Assembly: GCA_015654695.1 (NCBI GenBank) | Contig: JAATGJ010000123.1 | Span: forward strand, 16,359-80,358 | Source of the DNA: Chitinophagales bacterium | GTDB lineage: Bacteria > Bacteroidota > Bacteroidia > Chitinophagales > Chitinophagaceae | Direction of reading: 5' to 3' | DNA length: 64,000 nt | Made by a program: the position numbers and the translations under genes | In this document: piece after piece, positions 8,454-17,265 of the stretch | Layout of the letters: each line of letters starts with the position of its first letter | Position numbering within the stretch: the stretch's first letter is position 1 | Notes under the pieces: model-generated | What the model was told of the DNA's origin: nothing | The model's input: the letters and a program-made list of their open reading frames with translations, nothing else | Database searches by the model: none

Positions 8454-10379
8454 ATGAATCTAAAAAAGATTGTATTGATATTGCTTTTGGTATCCTGCTT
8501 TGCAGCTTACGGCCAAAATAAGGCCGGTAAGGATACCGCAACTGTCAATGCATTACTGGACGAAAGCAAAAGCCTGGTTGGCAGTGATTCCGCCAAAGCC
8601 GTAAACCTTGCCCTGCAGGCAAAAGAAATGGCCCATGAATTAAAATACTACAAAGGAGAAGCCTATGCGTTAAAGGGTATTGGTATGGTGTACTATATGA
8701 AAGGGAAGTATGCAGAGACACTGGATTATTGGAATCAATCGTTACAGATTTTTGAGGATATAAAATTTGACGCCGGTATATCCAACATGCTGAATAATAT
8801 CGGCGCTATCTATTTTAACCAGGGAGCCGATGCTAAAGCGCTTGAATATAGTTTACGATCATTGCAAATGGCAGAGAAGATTGGGGATACCCTGCGCATG
8901 ATTACTACTTTAGGTAATATCGGCAGCATCTATCACAATAAAAAAGACCCCAAAGCACTGGATTACCTGTTAAAGGCAATACCGCTGTTTAAAAACAATA
9001 AACATGTTTTTGAGTATGTCGTGGTAACCGGGGATATTGGCGAGATATATTTTGATAATAAAGAGGATTCAAGTGCATTGGAGTATTTTGAAAAATCAAT
9101 AAAAGCCGCGGATACTACCTATTCCTCTGCTTTTTCTGTAAACGGAATTGGCAAATTATATCTCAGGGAAGGAAAATTGACCGGGGCGCTCCAGTATCAT
9201 AATAAAGCATTGGGTATCGCCAGGAAATTTGGTGATAATCTCCAGGTGGTCCGCAGCTACCGGGGTATTGCAGATGTATATATGAAGCAAGGCAATACCT
9301 CACTGGCAATTGATTATTATAAACAAGCCAAAACCATTGCGGAAGGAATGGATGATCTAAAGGTTGAATTAAAGGATCTCTACCAGGATATGGCAACTGC
9401 CTATTCAAAAAATAAGGATTTTTCAAGCGCTTATTTGTATAAATCACTATATGCTGACTTAAAGGATTCACTTTACAATATCGAAACCAAAAAGAAATTA
9501 AACCAGCTTCAATTTGATATTGAACTCTCCAAGAAGGAAGTAGAAATTGACCTGGCTGACGTTCAGTTAAAACGGCAAAAGTTTGCCAAATGGGTGCTGG
9601 TGGTTGGACTGGGGATGGTAATGATGATCACATTACTCATTTTCAGAAGCTATCGTATAAAAGCAAGGACCAACAAAATACTTGACCACCAGAAAGTAGA
9701 AATAGAAAACTTATTATTAAATATTCTCCCTTCTGAAGTGGCCAAAGAATTACAGGTTACAGGGTCTGCTACTCCAAGGAACTATGAATCGGCATCAGTG
9801 ATGTTCACCGACTTTAAGGGGTTTACAAGCATTGCTGATAAAATGGCTCCGCAGGAATTGGTGGAGGAACTCAATACCTGCTTTATAGCATTCGATAACA
9901 TTATCGGGAAGTATAACCTTGAAAAAATTAAAACGATCGGTGATTCTTATATGTGCGCCGGTGGCATCCCCACCCCCGATGAAGATCATGTGTTCAATAT
10001 GATAAAAGCCAGTTTGGAGATAAAAGACTATATCGTCCAGAATAATAAGAGAAGGGGAGAAGAAGGCCTGGAGCCATGGTATCTCCGGATTGGAATTCAT
10101 GTAGGTCCGCTGGTAGCGGGTGTGGTAGGAAAGAAAAAATATGCTTACGATATATGGGGCGGCACCGTGAATATTGCCAGCAGAATGGAAAGTAACGGGG
10201 AACCGGGTAAAGTAAATATTTCATCTGATACCTATGAATTAATAAAAGACAAATACGATTGTATTTACCGCGGGAAAATATTTGCGAAAAATATTGGTGA
10301 AATTGATATGTATTTTATTGAAGGTGAAAAAATACCCGGCGTCAACAAGGAAATCAATATCAGGGAGTATTCAAATTAA
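8454..10379 (+). CDS. TPR-containing membrane adenylate/guanylate cyclase (class III)
   Basis: Makes a cyclic nucleotide, probably cAMP, from the nucleoside triphosphate. A signal peptide (MNLKKIVLILLLVSCFAAYG) leads a periplasmic TPR region (about 30-340), a short coiled stretch, one membrane helix near residues 380-398 (WVLVVGLGMVMMITLLIF), then a cytoplasmic class III catalytic domain (about 445-625). Both metal-binding aspartates are present: Asp453 in FTDFKGFT and Asp497 in GDSYM. The base-selecting Lys before GDSYM and the Asp of YDIWG favour ATP; the transition-state Asn and Arg are in TVNIASRM. The architecture suggests TPR sensing outside the membrane regulating the cyclase inside. 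It stands alone between a terminator and a convergent gene. Confidence 0.9.
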   Translation: MNLKKIVLILLLVSCFAAYGQNKAGKDTATVNALLDESKSLVGSDSAKAVNLALQAKEMAHELKYYKGEAYALKGIGMVYYMKGKYAETLDYWNQSLQIFEDIKFDAGISNMLNNIGAIYFNQGADAKALEYSLRSLQMAEKIGDTLRMITTLGNIGSIYHNKKDPKALDYLLKAIPLFKNNKHVFEYVVVTGDIGEIYFDNKEDSSALEYFEKSIKAADTTYSSAFSVNGIGKLYLREGKLTGALQYHNKALGIARKFGDNLQVVRSYRGIADVYMKQGNTSLAIDYYKQAKTIAEGMDDLKVELKDLYQDMATAYSKNKDFSSAYLYKSLYADLKDSLYNIETKKKLNQLQFDIELSKKEVEIDLADVQLKRQKFAKWVLVVGLGMVMMITLLIFRSYRIKARTNKILDHQKVEIENLLLNILPSEVAKELQVTGSATPRNYESASVMFTDFKGFTSIADKMAPQELVEELNTCFIAFDNIIGKYNLEKIKTIGDSYMCAGGIPTPDEDHVFNMIKASLEIKDYIVQNNKRRGEEGLEPWYLRIGIHVGPLVAGVVGKKKYAYDIWGGTVNIASRMESNGEPGKVNISSDTYELIKDKYDCIYRGKIFAKNIGEIDMYFIEGEKIPGVNKEINIREYSN

Positions 10380-10413
10380 TATTCTCTTCTTTTCAAATCA
10401 ACCCATCGGCAAA

Positions 10414-10992
10414 TTACCTGATCAAGCCGTTCGCATTAGTGGCAAAGATCTTCACAGCGATAGCCAGCAATATCACACCAAAGAATTTACGTACTGCTAT
10501 CAGCCCTGCCGGGCCCAGCAGCCGGGCAATAGCGCCGAGGGATTTTAAGACAGCATAGACAATGACCAGGTTGATCAGTATGGCCATTAGTAAAGTAGTT
10601 TCTCCAAAATTTGCTTTCAGTGACATGATAGTAGTCAGCGTGCCTGACCCGGCGATCAGCGGAAACGCTATAGGCACAACAGTAGCGGCTTTAATATCCT
10701 TATCACTTTTAAAAAACTCTACGCCGAGTACCATCTCAAGTCCTAATATAAAAATAACAATAGAGCCGCCTACGGCGAATGATCTCACATCCAGTCCCAG
10801 TATGTTTAAAAAACCTTCTCCTATAAAAAGAAATAAAACCATAAGCGCCCCTGATATAAGCGTAGCTTTTAATTCATTCATACCGCCCATTTTAGTTTTC
10901 AGGGAAATAAGTATGGGTATGGAACCGATAATATCAATGATAGCAAATAACGTAAACGTGACGGTGAGTAAATCTTTAAGATCTATTTTCAT
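10414..10992 (-). CDS. MarC family integral membrane protein
   Basis: A 192-residue protein made almost entirely of hydrophobic segments, about six membrane helices, matching the MarC/UPF0056 family in length and in features such as FAIIDIIGSIPI near the start and VPIAFPLIAGSGT in the middle. MarC proteins are inner-membrane proteins without an agreed function; the old link to multiple antibiotic resistance was not confirmed. The gene is monocistronic, convergent with the cyclase 34 bp away. A Bacteroidota -7 box (TACCTTTGC) sits 14 bp before the ATG, which fixes the start. Confidence 0.88.
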   Translation of the reverse strand: MKIDLKDLLTVTFTLFAIIDIIGSIPILISLKTKMGGMNELKATLISGALMVLFLFIGEGFLNILGLDVRSFAVGGSIVIFILGLEMVLGVEFFKSDKDIKAATVVPIAFPLIAGSGTLTTIMSLKANFGETTLLMAILINLVIVYAVLKSLGAIARLLGPAGLIAVRKFFGVILLAIAVKIFATNANGLIR

Positions 10993-11005
10993 AAAAGCCC
11001 TTTTG

Positions 11006-11014
11006 GCAAAGGTA
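11006..11014 (-). promoter_or_regulatory. Bacteroidota -7 promoter box for marC
   Basis: Minus strand reads TACCTTTGC, a match to TAnnTTTG(C). It lies 14 bp upstream of the MarC ATG, giving a leader of only a few bases. Confidence 0.5.
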
Positions 11015-11027
11015 GTATTGAAATAAA

Positions 11028-11060
11028 TAAACCTGCAAGCAATCGCTGCTTACAGGTTTA
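11028..11060 (-). terminator. Hairpin at the end of the btuB-like/CWC operon
   Basis: An outer stem taaacctg/caggttta encloses aagca-atcg-ctgctt, a strong two-part hairpin beginning about 18 bp past the CWC stop on the minus strand. The T-run after it is weak, so termination efficiency is uncertain. Confidence 0.6.
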
Positions 11061-11077
11061 CAAAAACTCTCCTATAG

Positions 11078-11293
11078 TTATGTGTAAATAAACTTTTCTT
11101 TAAACAGTTCAAACTCTTCCTGCAGGTGTACTAAACAACTCCTGCAAAGACAGTCAGTATATTTTTGTTCAAGATAAGCTCTTTGTTCCGTAGTTAATTG
11201 TATGCCGAAACACTGGCATTGGGTAACAGAACCCGGTTTGCATTCAAATGCAGTAGTACACCGCTGGCAGGATTTTGTTTCGTGCTGGCACAT
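11078..11293 (-). CDS. Cysteine-rich CWC family small protein
   Basis: A 71-residue soluble protein with eight cysteines besides the one at position 2 region: CQRC near the start, CQCF in the middle and CLCRSCL near the end. This spacing fits the cysteine-rich CWC family, thought to bind metal, probably zinc; no activity is established. It begins 10 bp after the stop of the BtuB-like receptor and is therefore in the transcript controlled by the cobalamin riboswitch. That placement suggests a role linked to B12 or its metal, but this is inference. A hairpin follows it. Confidence 0.75.
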   Translation of the reverse strand: MCQHETKSCQRCTTAFECKPGSVTQCQCFGIQLTTEQRAYLEQKYTDCLCRSCLVHLQEEFELFKEKFIYT

Positions 11294-11303
11294 AGTTCCG
11301 TTT

Positions 11304-13235
11304 TTACAACTGAAAGCTGATACCTCCGTTTATTAAGAAGGGTATGGCATTATAACCCCTGATATCGAAAAACTTTTTGCCGGTGATATTTTGCAGGTCA
11401 ACGAAGAATTTTATACTGCCCTTCCATTTATACTCTGCATAAGCCCCCAGCAAAAAATAGCTGTCCAGTAACACGTCTTCCTGCATATAACCGCCCACAT
11501 CATAGCGGTTGCTGACTGATTTGGCGCTGATACTGGCAAACAGGTCTTTGGTAAACTGGTAACCGATATTCAGATTAAAATTATGTTTAGGCCGGCGAAG
11601 TAAATGCGTATATGAAGTATCATTAAAACTTTTGCGGCTTTGTGTTTGTTCATCCCCGGTGATCAGGGTGTAATTAGCGGTGATATTCAGTTGTTGGGTG
11701 GGTCTTGCGGATAGCTCCCATTCAAGACCATCCACCGTTTGTTTTACGAAGTTGAAATACTGGAATGTATTGTAATTATAGTCAATACCATTTTTTATAT
11801 CCCTGTGGAAATAAACGATGCGGTTGCTGATGGCTGAATGCAGTTGCTGAATGCCGACCTCGTAGTTGGTGGATGTTTCTGGTTTCAGACCAGGGTTGCC
11901 GCTAAAAACATCATATACCTGGAAGATAGAAGGGGCTTTAAAACCAGAAGCGATGCTGCCAAACACTCTCCAGTTTTTATTGATGGAAAAAGAAGGGTTG
12001 ATGGTATAGGTGCTGTTAGTACCATAACGGGAATGTTTATTTGTCCGCCCGCCAACTTCTATATTCAATCTTTTATTAAGTGCATTGAATAGTAAAGAAC
12101 CATAGAAAGATGTTTGATGGACAGACGTGTCATCGAAGCTGCTGCTGTAAGGTCCAAAACTGCTGAGTGAATAATACTGCTGGTTCATGTTTGCCCACCT
12201 GTAATCCATACCCGCAAGAACGGTCAGCCATTTCGCAGAAGTTATATTTCCGTACAATTCTGCATATTGGGTACGGCCACCATATTTATTGCTTTCAAAT
12301 TTTGTTCCAAACGGGCGAACAAACAAGCTATCATTTCTGTAAGTTCTCTTTAATTCACCGTATTGGTAGTTAGTGGTAATATTTACAATACCTTTTTTAA
12401 AATTCATTCCTGCACCGGACGATAAGCTGCTGTTATTGATCGTATAATCTCTTTCGTCAGCAAAAACACCGGCGTCAATATCCGCTTTGTACTGGCTGTG
12501 TTGTATAAATGTTTTTATCAGTAATGAAGGGATGACCTGGTATTGCAGTCCGGCATTGATCACATTGCCATCGTAACCATCATTATCGTAATTGCCTGTT
12601 CCGGTATTATCGTGGGCAGATGAAAAACCATTGGTGCTTAATTTCCCGAAACGGGTAGTGTAAGTAAGCTTACCAGCTTTACCATACAGTTGGATATTAT
12701 TCCTGGCTGTATTCTTATTGCCCAGCCCGCTTGTCACTTTTACATGGAAAGGTTTATTTATATCTTTTTTTACGGTAATGATATTAATGGCCCCTGCAAT
12801 AGCATCGCTTCCGTATAAAGTGGACTGCGCTCCTTTACATATTTCTATCCTTTCCACATCATTGATAGAAAAAAGATTCAGGTCGAATTCGTTGTTGATC
12901 ATAGATGGGTCGTTGACAGGTATCCCGTCTAATAATATCAATATTCTCCCGGAAGAAGCTCCTCTCATAAAAACGGTCTGTACGCTTCCGGTAGCGTTGT
13001 AGGCGCCGGCAATAGTGATCCCGGCCTGTTCATTCAATACCTGGGCAACAGTTTTCCCGCTGCTTTTTTCCAATTGCTCTTTGCCGATCACGGTAACCAC
13101 TTTACCGGTCTGGCTTTGCTTTTGTTCAAATTTGTTGGCGGTAAGGATAACCTGGTCTAATGTGGTGGTGTCTTGCTGCGCCTGTAGCTGACTGCTGGTA
13201 ATGACAGCAGCCACGATAAAAAATTTCTTTTTCAT
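11304..13235 (-). CDS. btuB: TonB-dependent outer-membrane receptor, BtuB-like (cobalamin uptake)
   Basis: A 643-residue outer-membrane receptor: signal peptide ending in QLQA, a TonB-box-like LDQVILTANK just after it, a plug domain (about 40-150, with FMRGASSGRILILLDGIPVND and LYGSDAIAGAINI), then a 22-strand type barrel ending in the aromatic/hydrophobic GGISFQL. Length is close to BtuB of enterobacteria. The substrate call rests on the cobalamin riboswitch directly upstream. It would import vitamin B12 or related corrinoids using TonB energy. The CWC gene follows in the same operon. The gene symbol is by function and context; barrel sequence alone would only support a TonB receptor. Confidence 0.85.
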   Translation of the reverse strand: MKKKFFIVAAVITSSQLQAQQDTTTLDQVILTANKFEQKQSQTGKVVTVIGKEQLEKSSGKTVAQVLNEQAGITIAGAYNATGSVQTVFMRGASSGRILILLDGIPVNDPSMINNEFDLNLFSINDVERIEICKGAQSTLYGSDAIAGAINIITVKKDINKPFHVKVTSGLGNKNTARNNIQLYGKAGKLTYTTRFGKLSTNGFSSAHDNTGTGNYDNDGYDGNVINAGLQYQVIPSLLIKTFIQHSQYKADIDAGVFADERDYTINNSSLSSGAGMNFKKGIVNITTNYQYGELKRTYRNDSLFVRPFGTKFESNKYGGRTQYAELYGNITSAKWLTVLAGMDYRWANMNQQYYSLSSFGPYSSSFDDTSVHQTSFYGSLLFNALNKRLNIEVGGRTNKHSRYGTNSTYTINPSFSINKNWRVFGSIASGFKAPSIFQVYDVFSGNPGLKPETSTNYEVGIQQLHSAISNRIVYFHRDIKNGIDYNYNTFQYFNFVKQTVDGLEWELSARPTQQLNITANYTLITGDEQTQSRKSFNDTSYTHLLRRPKHNFNLNIGYQFTKDLFASISAKSVSNRYDVGGYMQEDVLLDSYFLLGAYAEYKWKGSIKFFVDLQNITGKKFFDIRGYNAIPFLINGGISFQL

Positions 13236-13339
13236 TTTATTGAAAATTTTTTAGTGACTGCTTCCGGAAAATAAAAAGTGATAGAAATATAAACGTCCTG
13301 CGACTTTTACATCTCATGCCTTTCACCCGAAAGCTGAAT

Positions 13340-13362
13340 GCCTGCCTGCCGGTAGGCAGGTT
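13340..13362. repeat. Dispersed palindrome of the CCTGCC/GGCAGG type next to the riboswitch
   Basis: The sequence gcctgcctgccggtaggcag (continuing gtt) forms a stem of six pairs and lies between the riboswitch core and the btuB start, where an expression platform would sit. A closely similar palindrome is inside glyS at 60567-60590. Confidence 0.65.
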
Positions 13363-13588
13363 GTTTATGTGATGTGGCAGGTCTTCTGGCTTAAAGCGTT
13401 GTTGAAACCTTCCCATCCCGCCATGCGGGGCAGTGGTAAATCTTCAACAATTTTGCTCTTTTAAACCTTCCGCCAATCGGCGGAGAGGTTTGGAGGGGCT
13501 TCTTACAGCTACGGGGATAGCGCCGGACTTACACCGGACTTCCCTTTTAATTCCGATTATTAGGTCGGAAACCAAATCTTTGCAAATG
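13358..13588 (-). ncRNA. Cobalamin (B12) riboswitch, expanded variant
   Basis: Read on the minus strand, the element contains the diagnostic blocks in order: GGGAAG, CCGGTGTAAGTCCGG (the GGTGnaAaTCC block), ATCCCCGTAGCTGTAAG (the CCCCGCaACTGTAA block, with GTAG for GCAA), and near its end AAGCCAGAAGACCTGCC (the AGCCAGgAGACC block, plus strand 13376-13392). It lies 120-350 bp upstream of the BtuB-like receptor. The arm between the last two blocks is about 105 bases, longer than usual, and holds several hairpins. Binding of adenosyl- or other cobalamin would lower expression of btuB. Confidence 0.9.
13466..13488. repeat. Dispersed palindrome of the CCTTCCGCC/GGCGGA type inside the riboswitch arm
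   Basis: ccttccgccaatcggcggag plus gg forms a perfect seven-pair stem. A relative, ccttccgccagctggcggag, is inside rsgA at 56579-56603. The adjacent aggtttggaggggctt resembles the arms of the other repeat family described at 28530 and 50326. Confidence 0.6.
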
Positions 13589-13785
13589 TAGGGATAGAAG
13601 TCATTCAGTCAAGAAGAGTTTTCTTCCAGGCTTTACATTGACCATTCACGTTTTTGTTCATCTATACATTCTGCATGCCTGGCGGTACACAACAACGATT
13701 TAACTTGTATATAATGAAACAGAATAAACTAACCCTGGTAGCAGAATCATCGTTGAAATAATTTATCAGAAGAAATAAAAAAGGG
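13589..13785. other. Intergenic stretch without a recognised gene
   Basis: Together with the riboswitch this makes the only gap longer than 300 bp (13236-13785). In this left-over part I see an A/T-rich region with no convincing gene; a 15-codon ORF at 13714 has no supporting feature. The promoter for the riboswitch transcript must lie near 13590-13650. Confidence 0.5.
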
Positions 13786-15855
13786 TTACTTGTTTGCAGC
13801 CTTTATCCATTGCAGGGATAACCCAACATAATAATTCCTCCGTGGCGCTGCGTTATAAAAACGGTTAGCGGCGGCATTAATATCATTGCCGAGACTATAC
13901 ACTTCATCCAGTAAATTGTCCGCACCGGCATAAAAATTCATCTTATGTTTTTTGCCAACTGTTTTCTTCCAGCCTATCCTGCAGCCCAGTACCTGGTAAG
14001 CTTTGGCAGAAAAAGTATTCGCATCATTCAGGAATATTTTTGATGCAGCATAATAAGTACTGTTAAGGTAAAATCCATTCTTTAATAAAAGATCTCCCAT
14101 AACTGAGAATGTATTATTGGGAACACTTGGAACTTCTTTGCCCGAAAAATCGCTGGTGCCTTTTACAAAACTTCCGTAACGGAAATGATTGTAAGTATAA
14201 TCAGCCTGGATGATAAAATTGTCAATGAATTTATTCCCCACCGGGCTATAGGTATAATCAGTATGCAATTCCAGTCCTTTTTGTTTTACATCACCTGCAT
14301 TGGTAAAATAATCGGCGCCGCTAAGGTCGCGGCGTTGCACCAGTGCATCATTCAGTTTGAAATAGAAAGCGGTGGCTTCAAAATATAATTTCAGATGACG
14401 AAGATGATAACGGGCGGTCATCTCATAATTGACACCTTTCTCGGCTTCCAGGTCAGTACTGATAGCTCCTGTTGACGGAAGCAGTTCAGCAACTGTTGGC
14501 GGTGAAAATCCTTTTGATATAGTAGCAAGTAAAGAGAAGTCATTACCCAATTTGCGAAGCAACGAAAATCTAGGGGCCAGCTCATTCTGGTAAGTACGGC
14601 TTTGGCTGGTTACCGGGTAAACACTCAGCCTTGTAAACCCGACTTTACTTTTATTAATACTCACACCTGCGGTAGCTATCCATTTTTCATGAATGTTAAG
14701 ATCTCCCTGTAAAAAAATACTATAAGTGGTGTAGCTGACATCATCATTGGTTTGCAGCGTATCGGGGTTGCCATTTCTATTCTTCGCAACCTGTGTATTA
14801 AAATATCCCTGCTGAAATTCGCCACCACCTACCCATTGAAATTCGGCTGTATTTATTTTAGTAGTATAAATAAAACTGCTGCGACCACCAAAATGCGGCT
14901 CATTCCTTCTTTCATAGTTCCTGATGGCCGAATTTTTGATTTGTGCAAATGCGCCATACAGCGAAGTAGAATTTTTAAAAGAAGAAGTAATATGGTATTG
15001 GTTACTGAATCCTGCTAAGATCGTCTTTTGAAAAATAGCTGCTTTTGCATTGACAGCACTGGGAAACCCACCACCGGCTGGTCTTGCTGCTTTTGGATCG
15101 GCTTCAAACTCTGCCAATGTTAAGGCGCCGGGAGTTTGGTAATACATGTCGGTGAAAAGTAACGAAGCTGTCAGTTGCTGCCGTTCAGAACTTTTTAACT
15201 GCGAAGACCAGGAGATATTATCACGGCGCATAGCTGTCTGCACCCGGTAGCCATCGCTTTCATTATGTGCATACGTAAAATGATTTTTATTTTCTCCTTT
15301 TCCAAAACTGGCGGAAGCAAAAACATTCTGCAGGCCATAGCTACCGGTCATATATTCAAGGCTGGCGCCGGGTTGCCACCTGTCCATATTATTTATTAAT
15401 ACCAGTCCCCCGGTACCGGCTCCGTATAAACTGCCGGGAGGGCCTTTGAAAATTTCAATGCTGGAAAAATTATTGTTAGCAAACTGGTTAAAGTACGTAT
15501 TGCCACCGGGATCAGTAACGGGTATATCGTTCCAATAAACTTTCACATTGCGCACGCCAAATGGTGAACGAAGAGAACTGCCGCGTATATTAAGGCGGTA
15601 ACTTCCGGGAGAACGCTCTTCCATTCTTACACCGGCTACGGTATTAAAACCATTTACCAGGGATGTTTTATTATTTCTGTCGCCATTACTGATGGTAATG
15701 ATCTTTACGTTGGAAGTAGTAGAACCGGGTTTCCGGTTTTGTTCAAACGCCCTGACAGTCACTTCATCTAATGTTTTTGAGGAATCAGGTTGTTCCTGTG
15801 AAAAAGCAAAAGAGAAACACAATAGCAGGATAACTAAGCAGCAGTTCGATTTCAT
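13786..15855 (-). CDS. TonB-dependent outer-membrane receptor, substrate unknown
   Basis: A 689-residue receptor with signal peptide MKSNCCLVILLLCFSFAFSQ, TonB-box-like LDEVTVRAFEQ, a plug domain (about 45-155) with RLNIRGSSLRSPFGVRNVKV and FKGPPGSLYGAGTGGLVLI, and a barrel ending in YYVGLSLQWIKAANK. The plug features are those of siderophore- or metal-type receptors, but nothing nearby names the ligand, and no riboswitch or Fur-like site was recognised. It is divergent from the permease at 15913 with 57 bp between starts. It likely imports an iron complex or other scarce nutrient (inference). Confidence 0.8.
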   Translation of the reverse strand: MKSNCCLVILLLCFSFAFSQEQPDSSKTLDEVTVRAFEQNRKPGSTTSNVKIITISNGDRNNKTSLVNGFNTVAGVRMEERSPGSYRLNIRGSSLRSPFGVRNVKVYWNDIPVTDPGGNTYFNQFANNNFSSIEIFKGPPGSLYGAGTGGLVLINNMDRWQPGASLEYMTGSYGLQNVFASASFGKGENKNHFTYAHNESDGYRVQTAMRRDNISWSSQLKSSERQQLTASLLFTDMYYQTPGALTLAEFEADPKAARPAGGGFPSAVNAKAAIFQKTILAGFSNQYHITSSFKNSTSLYGAFAQIKNSAIRNYERRNEPHFGGRSSFIYTTKINTAEFQWVGGGEFQQGYFNTQVAKNRNGNPDTLQTNDDVSYTTYSIFLQGDLNIHEKWIATAGVSINKSKVGFTRLSVYPVTSQSRTYQNELAPRFSLLRKLGNDFSLLATISKGFSPPTVAELLPSTGAISTDLEAEKGVNYEMTARYHLRHLKLYFEATAFYFKLNDALVQRRDLSGADYFTNAGDVKQKGLELHTDYTYSPVGNKFIDNFIIQADYTYNHFRYGSFVKGTSDFSGKEVPSVPNNTFSVMGDLLLKNGFYLNSTYYAASKIFLNDANTFSAKAYQVLGCRIGWKKTVGKKHKMNFYAGADNLLDEVYSLGNDINAAANRFYNAAPRRNYYVGLSLQWIKAANK

Positions 15856-15912
15856 AGATTTTGGTCAGTTTGTGATCGTGAAGGTAGAACGTTTTTTTGC
15901 TATCTTCATTGC

Positions 15913-17265
15913 ATGACCCCAAAGAATAAGCTTGGACTCTTTGATTTTACGATGATCGTGGTAAGTTTGGTGATTGGTATGGGCATTTTCCGAACCCCGG
16001 CCAATGTTGCAGCCGCATCGCCAACACCCATGATCTTTTTCATTGCATGGCTCGGTGGCGGAATAGTAGCACTATGCGGCGCATTGACATACGCTGAGAT
16101 CGGGTCAAGACTTCCTGTGATGGGAGGTTACTATAAAGTTTTTTCGTATGCGTATCATCCTTCCATAGCATTTGCCATTAATTGTATCATTCTTGTTTCT
16201 AATGCGGCGTCCGGTGCCGCAGTTGCGCTGGTCGGCGGTGAATATATTACCGGTGTTATTATGCCGGGTGTGAAAGATGTGAGTTATGTCCAGGCTGTTC
16301 ATATCGGTATTGCGCTGGCTGCGATACTTATATTTTATGGTGTTAATATGATGGGTCTGCGGCTGAGCGCTAAAACACAAACGGTACTGACGATCATTAA
16401 AATATCATTGATCCTGTTGCTGATCACTCCACTGTTCTTTGATTCCGGTGATACTTCCTCTGTTTCACTGACCACGTCATCTTTAGCGCCCGGGTTCAAA
16501 GAGTATATCAAGGCCTTTGGTATTGGATTAGTGGCTGTGAGTTTCACTTACGGGGGCTACCAGCAAACGATCAACTTCGGGTCGGAAGTGGGCAAACCCA
16601 ACCGCAATATACCCAGAGGAATCTTCATGGGTATTTTTATCATTATCACTTTATATCTCACCATCAACTATGCTTATGTACATGTTATCGGGTTTGAAGA
16701 GTTAAAGACAAGTAAGAATATTGCGGCCATTATGGCTTCAAAGATATTTGGTATAAACGCAGAAAGGATCTTGTCCGTATTACTTTTTCTTAGTGTGCTG
16801 GCTTATATTAATGTTCTTTTATTAAGTAACCCGAGAGTGATGTACGCCATGAGTGAGGATAAGATATTACCCGATGTTTTCCAGAAAAGAAATAAGCGGG
16901 GCGCTTTGACATTAGCATTATCGGTGTTTGCGGGCCTGGCAGCAGTAATAGTATTCTGGGCAAAAGAATTTGATACGTTATTAAGCTTCACCATTTTCTT
17001 AGATTGCTTTGGTATGGTGCTTTCAGCAGGCAGTATTTTTATTATCAGGAAAAGGACAGCGCATCTGAATGGTAGTGGTATTTATAGTATGAAACTATAC
17101 CCGCTGCTGCCGCTGATTTTTATGGCTGCTTATTCTTTTGTTGCAATCAGCCTGCTGATCAATGAAACAAAGCTTTCGCTGATAGGGCTGGGCGTATTAG
17201 CCGGTTTTATTGGTCTGTATTTTATTGTAAAAAACATAAAACCGGCGGAAAAGCAAAATGACTGA
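15913..17265 (+). CDS. APC superfamily amino-acid permease
   Basis: A 450-residue inner-membrane transporter with about 12 hydrophobic helices. The start, LGLFDFTMIVVSLVIGMGIF, carries the APC signature (GxGIF in helix 1), followed by ALTYAEIGSRLP, the conserved helix-3 loop of the amino-acid/polyamine/organocation superfamily, and SFTYGGYQQTINFGSEVGKP in the middle, typical of LAT-like exchangers. Its end overlaps the start of the next gene by eight bases (ATGACTGA), indicating translational coupling with the PLP trans-sulfuration enzyme. The coupling suggests the transported amino acid may be a sulfur amino acid handled by that enzyme (inference). Confidence 0.88.
   Translation: MTPKNKLGLFDFTMIVVSLVIGMGIFRTPANVAAASPTPMIFFIAWLGGGIVALCGALTYAEIGSRLPVMGGYYKVFSYAYHPSIAFAINCIILVSNAASGAAVALVGGEYITGVIMPGVKDVSYVQAVHIGIALAAILIFYGVNMMGLRLSAKTQTVLTIIKISLILLLITPLFFDSGDTSSVSLTTSSLAPGFKEYIKAFGIGLVAVSFTYGGYQQTINFGSEVGKPNRNIPRGIFMGIFIIITLYLTINYAYVHVIGFEELKTSKNIAAIMASKIFGINAERILSVLLFLSVLAYINVLLLSNPRVMYAMSEDKILPDVFQKRNKRGALTLALSVFAGLAAVIVFWAKEFDTLLSFTIFLDCFGMVLSAGSIFIIRKRTAHLNGSGIYSMKLYPLLPLIFMAAYSFVAISLLINETKLSLIGLGVLAGFIGLYFIVKNIKPAEKQND

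Noticed and set aside
10562..11026. 154-residue plus-strand ORF over marC
   Set aside because: Fully antisense to a recognisable MarC protein; hydrophobic content arises from the complementary strand.
13714..13761. 15-codon ORF upstream of the second TonB receptor's 3' end
   Set aside because: Too short, no conserved feature or coupling.
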